Made by a program: the position numbers and the translations under genes. A stretch of DNA of 64,000 bases, taken from Mauremys mutica (lineage: Eukaryota; Chordata; Testudines; Geoemydidae). Under the pieces are notes generated by a model. That model saw only the letters and a list, made by a program, of their open reading frames with translations. It searched no databases and was not told where the DNA came from. Where the stretch lies: the NCBI RefSeq assembly GCF_020497125.1, contig NC_059087.1:17703925-17767924 (forward strand). Reading direction: 5' to 3'. Positions 37,901-46,900 of this stretch are shown here, piece by piece. Within the stretch, counting starts at the first letter, position 1. Each line of letters opens with the position of its first letter.

Positions 37901-40900
37901 GGCCTTGCAACATGAGCAACCTTTATCAAGAAATAAATTGTTTACTCGCTCTCATCCAGAAGATGGGACCTGTGGCACTGTACTGTCTCCTAGGATACTG
38001 GATGGGAGCCTGAGGCCATGATAGTGCTTCTAAGGACATAGTACATCTTGACTAATAAAATAATGTGCTACAACTTGTGCTAGTGCTGATCGACTCTAGC
38101 TGGAAGCAGACTAAAATACTGCAGAAAATGCAGTCAAGTACAACAGTTTGGATCCTAAATCATGGCTAGGGTCTCTGTCTGAGGACTGCCTGTCTTTGAG
38201 CTGCAGCAGCTCCTTGCTTTGTTCACAGATGGCCTGCTCTCCTCTTTTGAGAGCAGAGGGAGACGGCATCTCTTTCTAGGTCGTCTTTAAACTGATCGTA
38301 ACTCAGATTTTTCAATATTTCAAGAGGTGGTGTCTCTATAAAGGAGTGCATCCTTGGATTTAATATTTGGGCTGTTTTGAGCATGTATTTGTGGATCTGT
38401 TTTGCAGTAATATCTCTAGGCAGGACAAAGCCATCCAAACACATCAGTTTACATTGTCAACTCTGTAAAGCCCCCTCCATTTCCTCAATAATTTTTTTTC
38501 CTAGTAAGAAATCCTACTTTAGATTGGACGTGCAGTCTTTGCCATTGCCATTACTATGCCTTCCTGCAGATGATGTCTGTCTCGCCTGCGAACCACAGCA
38601 TGTGAACCACCATATTGGATTTGCATCCTCCAATTACTGGGCCGGAGACAACGCTAACAGACTAGCGTGTTCATTCCCTCTCCCATCTTTTCCCTTGTTG
38701 GTCTTGCTAGGAAACTAGGCAGATGGTTATCTTTTTGTGGCAGCTAATTAATGCTGTGACTTGACAAAACAATTTGAGAGGCAGCCTAGTATTAAATAAA
38801 AAAAAAAGAGCCCAGCTGTTATAGAAGAATGAGCCAGCTGTCATATCTTGTAGTTTTCTGATCAAGGAACATAAGTCTTGAGTTTAGGGGGGGGGGAAAT
38901 GGTCATGTGACTTTTTATGTAACCACTATACGCCATCAAAATTGAGCCAACAAGTCTCTGCACAAAGCTTATAAAGATGTACAAACAGTAACGAGTAGCG
39001 ACCTGTCTAGGGATACAAGGAGGAATATAGCTCCCTGCCTCCTTTATTTGTTGATTAATTGATTGTCTGAAAGCAGGACTAGTTGTCTTTTAAAAGGCCT
39101 TTGTTGTAGCAGCTCCTAGCAGGAAATCTGGCAGTGACTCAATTTTTCTGACAGCCTGTATGTTTCTCAAACTAGGTTTTTATTATTATTATTTCTGAGG
39201 TCCTGACTTAGCTTACAAACCTGTGGTCCATCATGATGCATTGTATTGGTAGGCTTGACACTCTGCAAGTTTCGGGAGGTGGCCGTTTTAGTTTTACTTG
39301 CATTACCAATAGCCATTCTTACCCAAATTCTTAGGGTTGTAAGGGCCTGATCCTACGAGGTGCCCTCAGGCCAGTCAAAGGTAGTTGAGGGTGCACTGCA
39401 CCTGAAAGAGGAAGGCACTCAGCTACAGGATTGGATACTAAGGTCTGATGATCAAACACTCACTTCTGCCCTATTGAAATAAATGGTTCTCTGCGCTGGA
39501 GGATCCCTATGCCCATGCAGAGTCCTGTTGATTTCAGTAGGACTTTGCTGCCTTCACAGATCAAATTGCAGGATCAGGGCCTGAGGGACTCCCTGGCAGG
39601 TGATGTTAAAAAAAAAAAAAAGTAAAAGTAATGTAATCAGTTCTAGCAGGCCAACTTAATCTTCCCCTTAACTCTAATTCTCAGTCATAAAATCCCTGGA
39701 ACCCTTGCTACAGTATCAGCGGTATTAAAAATTCTTAATGACCAAAAATGTAAGTTTTTCCTGAGAGTTCACATCACCATTCTTCATTACTTCTGATGTT
39801 TTGCTAGTTAGTATGTGGGCTGACGTATAGTCTGTTAAAGCAAAAGATAAGCGATGACAATAAATGTAATTGCAAAAATAGTTTGCTTCCTTTACGCACT
39901 CTGGCAGAAATGCCTTTCAGAATTGTCACTTTTAATCATCAAGAATAGCTTTCAATATAATGTATTTGCTGCAAGTTATTGCCTCTCATCTTTTCATGCT
40001 AACCCCCTTTTTAATTTGTGCTGAGGCAAAGTATAAATTGAACTATTTAATCTCAGGTTTATTACATTGGTATTATGACAATACTGTATCAAGCTACAAT
40101 ACTGTAATGTGTTTCCCTGTTCTCAAATTCCATAAATATGATTTCTGGGGTTGGCTCTGTCCCCTTTCATTTCCAGAGTTACTGTGATAAAATAACAGGT
40201 GGTTTATTATTGATGATGATGCAATCAGTGTAATAACAGGCTTAATTAATGCCAGGGTGTTATTTTATTTCTGAGGTCAGTGTTAGCAGTGATTAATTTT
40301 TCCATATTTTATTGTATCCCTTAGAAACTAGATGCCAAATCTCTTGTCAAGCTAAACTTCGCTAAAAACAATGAAGGTGAGTTGGTGCAGTCTTTATTTT
40401 TTCTGAACACTTTTACAAACTAGGATTCTCTTATAGCTGTAGGTTCATGTACTAAAGTAACTTGTTACCTTCCATGTAGGATCATAATTTTATTTTTGAG
40501 CTCTGTCACTGATCGTTGGAATCAATATGTTCTTCATTAAGGCCCCATTTCTGCCACCCTTACATTGAGTAGTTTCTGTTTCTGAAAGTAATCCCATTTT
40601 GTTTTGTGACTGCTTACCGAGTAAGGTACTACATGATGAGAGTTAGAGTTTCTGGAAGGGTGAAATTACATGGTGTGTTATCTTTAGCTGATACCCGCAA
40701 CTACTAAAGCCAATTTACTACAGGAATCTGAGCCTGTACCTTAACCCTTCACTCTGGCTTACTTCATTATCCTGAGATAATGTGCAACAGAATATAAAAG
40801 AATACAGTCTTCATTAATGTTGCAGTGTTACGTCACAGCAGAATTAGAAGCACATTAGCCTGGAAAATGTTAATTTTCCCATGCTAGTTATTCCCCAGCT

Positions 40901-43900
40901 TCCCATTCAATTCAGTGGAATCGTGTCTGGCTTTTAAAAGACCAAGGGAAAGGGAGATGCTGCCTTTGCTAAGATATAGTAACATTGTGGGAAAGGGAGA
41001 CTCTCGTGTAGAAGTTGATGGAGCTCATTATAAGTCCATGGGGTGTTGTGACTCAGCAGACTTCACTGATCCTCCTTATCAATCCTCCATGATTTGAACT
41101 CCATTTTGAAGACACTGGTAAAATTGGGGGCAAAATGCTCAATAACTCATTTGGCAACTCAAGATAATTGTTTTCTGAGGAACCTGTTCATGGCATTTTC
41201 TGAATAACAACCTGTTAGAGAAGAGCCTGTGGTTATGCTTCTGCTGGCTTAAAGATGTAAAATCAAGGATCAATCCAGGACCACCAATAATATAAGGGAG
41301 AAAATTATAGTTTTATATATAATACTTTGAATGTTATATGTTCTGATAACTTTACAGCCATTAATTTATGAAACCTCTGTGAAGCAGACAATGATCATCA
41401 TCTCTTTACTGAGGGGAAAATGTAGGCAACAAGGGCTGTAGGTGTTGGAGATGGGATTAGAATTTAAAAGTTTCTAGCTCCTAAGTCTTTCGCTAAATCC
41501 ACGAGACCACACCGTCTGTCATAAGAGTTCTATGATTGATAACAGATTTCTTCAGAGTTTTGCATTCAAATGACAAATCTTAATGCCTTTAAAACATTGT
41601 CATAATCAGTAAAACATCAACAAATTGATAAAGGTTTTAAAAAACTAATAGCAATTTTTGGATGCACAACTTACTATAGCTCCAGCTCAGTACTTTCTGA
41701 AAATCAGGCAGCGTTTGGGGATCTCAAGTTGGACACCCTAAAATGGAGGTCACGTTTTGGCCATTATATTTTCAGCTCACAATTCCGGGCATTTTGCTAT
41801 ACAGCTGCCGTTAACTCGAGTGGGACTAGCTCAACTAAAATGACAAGTTTAGACTATTAAGGAGTCATAATAGAGACTCTTAAGTATAAAGGAGCCATTT
41901 CATTATGAACTCTTATTTTTCTCCACTTATAACTTTTTGCAAAACAGTGCCCTTTGAGCTGCAATATTTTATGCTTAATCTCAACCCAAAGGTGAATTTT
42001 TAATTTAAATATTACAAGAATTGCAGGCCGAAAAGTAGTGTGGGGAAAAAAAAGTGTGTTTTTAGAGGCATTCTCATCATTTTTTGCTCTCCCATAGTTC
42101 AGTAGAATTGCTTTCAAAAAGTCATCCTTGAAATGAATGCATTCCTCCATGGGCAATGTACATGAGACATGCTTAGGTTGTTTCTAAACCTTGTTATGAA
42201 TATTGTAATTCTTTAACCTTTTTCAGATGAATTCACTTGTACAGGCAAAGATTAGAACATTCTCAGGGGTCCAGGGTATATAATAATGTGCATCATACAT
42301 CAGAAGTAGGGGTATAACTAAAAAGGCATATGATGTAGGGCTAGGCTCTTCATCCTTAGAATAAGTAATGAAGAAGAGCTCCCCTTCTAGTAGGTATGTG
42401 TCTCTGTCCCTGGCTATCTGAGGTGCTCCATCACTGTCACCAAAATCGTTTCCATGCCATGTCCCACCCTGACTGTAAGAAGTCCAGCATGCTGGAATAG
42501 GTCGGATACTGGAGCCTGGTTGACTCCACCCTCTGATTTTCCCCAAAAAGAGAGGTTGGAGAGAGGTACCCAGATTTTCAAAAATGACTGGTGATTTTGG
42601 GTGCTTCAGTGTTTGGGTGCCCAACCTGAGAGACCCTAGAGGGGCCTGATTTTCAGAGAGTGCACTTTGTGACAGCCAGGTCCCTTTATATGGTGTCTCA
42701 GGTAAATCACTAGTATCTCTTGAAAATTTTGTGTGCTGTGGCTATTGACAACTAAATCTTTTAGGTAGGGGATGGTTGCTGGAGGGGCTGGTAATATGGG
42801 GGGTGTTTCATTCTGAATGAGAAAGTGGTAAGAGCAAAGCGAGGTCTCTGATCTGCGTACGGAAGGGAGTACATGAGGTTATGGGGCATTAAGGCTGGAG
42901 TTGGAGCCGTATAGTAGAATTTCCTCACTTTTTAGAGTGTAAATTTGTAACTAAAGTAATGCCACTTCTTTTGGAGGAGGAATAAATTCTCAGCTTTAAC
43001 CATGTAATGGCTTTGGGGAATACTGCTAAGAGTTTACATGTGGCTTGGAGAGTCAGTAACCAATGCTTAGTGCATGGGCCCTATTGCTGTGCACTGATTG
43101 CAATTTCACTCCTGACATTGCTGGTCAGGATGCAGATTTTGTTTACGGTAGCAGGAACTGACACTAAGAAATACGATGGGGTTGCTCCTCAGAACCAGGT
43201 ACACTCAGAGGAAAAGAGTCTCAGCATCTGTGAAATGCTCTCTCGTCAGAGCAACTCATTGTACATGAACTACATGAGCTGCCATGGGTGAGAGAGCCCT
43301 TGCCATCTGCAAGGGAAAGACTAGTCGCTTTCAGTTAACCCTTCTCTCCTGAGGTTTTGGGTGAACTGGCAAATGTATACTGAAGTGCAGGCTGCTAGCC
43401 AAGACTGGTGGAATGGAGGTGGGGGACGGGGAAGCACTTACCACTACTGTGGGATATATGTAGCTAGCTGTATCATTGGTGCGCAAGTGCCAGAGTCCGT
43501 GCTAGCAGGCTGAAGCACTGTGAGGCAAGGATCATGTTCTTGTTCTGTGTTAGTACAGTGCTAGCATAGTGGGGTCCTGCTCCACAGCAGGGATGCACAG
43601 GCACTAATACAGTACAAATAGTAACAAAGGCAAGCTTACGGTAGCAGTGAACTGTCAAAACAGTCTTTTTTTAAGAAGAGCCCATTGGGTGGTGCTAGAT
43701 GAAGTAAAAGGCTACAATATGAAAGGAAGAGAATTGATCTTTATTTCTGCCTAACAGTAGGCATTTCTTAAAACATGGCTCATGGAATTTTAACACATGT
43801 CCAGGTGTCGGTTCTCCTCTTTCATATAGAAAGTGGGGTGAGACGCGATTACAGGAAAAGCCATGTAATGCTCTGTCTTTATCTGAGCACCTTCCATTCA

Positions 43901-46900
43901 GATCAAGATGGAGCACTATCTTCATGGAGTGCTCCTCGGTATTAAAGATTAAAGCAGCTGTAGTTTCCTTTATTTTAGGCAACTTGGGGGCAGGCCTCAG
44001 GCTCTGGGTAGTTTGCTTGTGTGTCCCTCAATGGGACAAAGTACTGACGCCCCTGCCATAAAACACCTTCTAAATTTGCCTCTGAAGCTTACACATTCTC
44101 AAAGGGGATAACTTTCCTTGAGTTTTGGGTAGATTAATAAATAAAAAAATCCCCCAAATTTCTTATCCTTGCTTTTACAAGTCTGAGATTGGAGCACTGT
44201 CTCTTGGTGACTAGTGGGTGAATATCTGTAGGACCTTCTCTGTCCTGTCTTGGTGGTGCTTTGAGCTATCTTTATTCAGTTCTCCCTGCTGTTTTTGATT
44301 TATCAGATTGTAATTAGTAGGAAAAGAATCAAATGAGCCAAAACTGTTTCCGCATTCCCAATCTAGCAAACTGATTAAGAATTAATAATCATCTTCTAAT
44401 TGCTTTCTGTTAAGTTTATCCATACATTTTCTTGATCTGTTGGCTTTCATCACTTTCTTTATGTAAGACGTGTTTAATATTTATGCTGACCTTCTTAGGA
44501 AAATTTACAGCTCAATTTGAGCTGAAGCCAGGTTCTTTATTGAAAAGTGTGTGCTTAGGTTTAATGGAATTCTGTTTACTGAGATTGAATACGAAGTGTT
44601 TCCTTTTCTTACCAGCGGAACCTGCAAAGGGCACCATCTCATCTGCACCTTTGCTGGATATAAACCAAGATATGTTCCTGAGAAGGACGCTGAAAACAGG
44701 GGGGTGGGGGTAGTGAGAAGGTACACTCAACAAGAGTGTCTTGGTTATTACGATATTCATATTGTGATACTGGGTAGACACCAACCCCATTATGTGACGT
44801 ACTATGTTGCTGGCTACTGGATGATAGACTTCAAAGTCCCATTTTTCTCTCTTGATTTATAATTCTTGTAGGTGTCATTCTACTTCACCCACCCACAAAT
44901 ACTAGAGAAACAAAGCATGAATTAAAAAGACCACTAATTGTACACTGAACATGAAAAAGAATGTAAATATTCTTCGCAAAGACAACTAAAGCAACCATTC
45001 CATTTGTCTAAACAACCATAAGAAACTCATGCAGAATTTGTTTTTTTGTTTTTCTCCCCTCCTCCCCCACAGGTAAATACCACTGTCCAGTGCTCTTCAC
45101 TGTCTTCACCAATAACTCCCATATAGTGGCTATCAAGACGACTGGAAATGTATTTGCTTATGAGGTAGGCCCTCCATTGCATTTCACTGTTAATGTTTTA
45201 CACTTGTAGCATCTTTTGTTCAAGGCTCTCAAAGAGCTTTACAGAGGTGGATAGGTGTTGTCCCTGTGTTACAGACAGGGAAGCTGAGGCACATAGAAGT
45301 GAAGAGGCTTCCCTAAAGTCATGCAGCAAACTAGGAGCAGCAGGGGGAATAGAACCCAGGTAATCCTAGTTCCTAGCCCTAAGCCACGCTATCTCCACTA
45401 GGGTGGAACCAGCAAGAGGCCTATACACCACTGAAGTCCAACTTAAGTCTTCAAAATAGGTCAGAATTGGAGCAGAGGCCTTTGGCCTTTTCACAGGGAT
45501 GGATTTCACCCCTTATGGACAGACTGAATGATTTAAGATGCATATTACTTTTAAAGCCTGTCATTTGAGTAAGCTGCATGTTGCTGAGCCCAAGAGAGAT
45601 TTGTAGGCCAGAATGTTTAACTCCTGATTCACTGTCACACATTTTTCAGTTGAATGAACAAAAATCTTCTGTGAACCCAACAAGAGTTCTTTCTAGTACA
45701 TATCCATGCACAAAGGGCAGATTGCCTGCTTCTAATCTTCTTCAGTAAGCAAGAATATTTTAACTGGAGTTGGAAAAAAATAGATAACTTATTAGTGGAC
45801 ATTTGAGAACTTCACTTGAACTGCATTTCTCAACTTTTTATTCACGTTTTGTGAACATTTGTGTGAGCAAAGGTTTGTTTATACAGACCTTGCCATACAA
45901 TCAGTTTCAAACCTTTGTGTGATCATGTACACAGCTTGACTATCCAGTATTATAATACAGTGGGTCTCAACGTTTCCAGACTACTGTACCCCTTTCAGGA
46001 GTTTGATTTGTCTTGCGTACCCTAACTTTCACCTAACTTAAAAACTACTTGCTTACAAAATCAGACATAAAAATGCAAAAGTGTCACAGTACACTAGTAC
46101 TGGAAAATTCCTTACTTTTTCATTTTATCTGTATTAAATTTTAGTTTGTATTGACTTTGCTAGGCTTTTTATGTAGCCTGTTATAAAACTAGGCAAATAT
46201 CTAGATGAGTTGATATACCCTCTGGAAGACCTCTGTGTACCCCTGATTGAGAACCATTGTTGTAAGAAATACATGCAGTGAACATTTGTGAACAGTCCAC
46301 AGGTGGGAATTCGTTCACACAAAACAGATATCCAACTGTTTAAAATACTGAAATTTAAAAAAAAAAAAACCAAAAAACAGTTTGTACAGTTGCAAACAAG
46401 AAAAGGGGCTAAATTCACCAACCCTTCCCCCCCCCACACACCCCCAAGAGAACCACTCCAATATGTTCTCCCAGTTCTAAATGGCATTGTACGTTTTTAA
46501 ATCTGCAGATTTAGGTGAACAGTTAGGTGAACAGATGAGACTGGGTTAAAATACTTGCTATTATCTTCTGGAAACATGGATACTAGTTTTGTTTCGATTA
46601 CAAGTAAAAATGACTTGGCAGCCTAATCCTTAATAGATGCTTGCCCATATAGTAAAACTGCTACCCATTTTGCTACAATTTGCATACCCTGTTAAAGAGA
46701 CGCTCAGCTGAGCAGATGTGTGGGGAAACTTGCACAGCATTTACTCACATTATACATCACTCTGTCCAGTGTAATTTATCCCTAGGTTATATAAGCCATA
46801 AATTCATTTCTAGACTTTTAAAGTAGCAGAAAAAATATTACCAATTTTGGTTCTGGGTAGGAGAAGGCACTTATATACTCACACTCCTGTTTCTTTCCTT

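Larger units (their letters stand above)
12471..40324 (+). other. PPIL2 intron 5 (27.9 kb)
   Basis: The intron runs from GTAGGT after exon 5 to the acceptor TTGTATCCCTTAG before exon 6. It holds Harbinger element 1, a nested hAT, CR1 LINEs on both strands, a tRNA-derived SINE, a pogo-like MITE and the hammerhead-like repeat, each listed separately. About 12471-13507 shows nothing recognisable. Confidence 0.85.
40377..45072 (+). other. PPIL2 intron 6
   Basis: The 4.7-kb intron contains a MIR-like remnant (41330-41515) and an old repeat (43520-43645). A possible further repeat lies near 42570-42720 (GGGGCCTGATTTTCAGAGAG). The rest shows nothing recognisable. Confidence 0.8.

Noticed and set aside
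44432..44862. Overlapping frames on both strands in intron 6
   Set aside because: Mutually overlapping, no domain, and no evidence of splicing.
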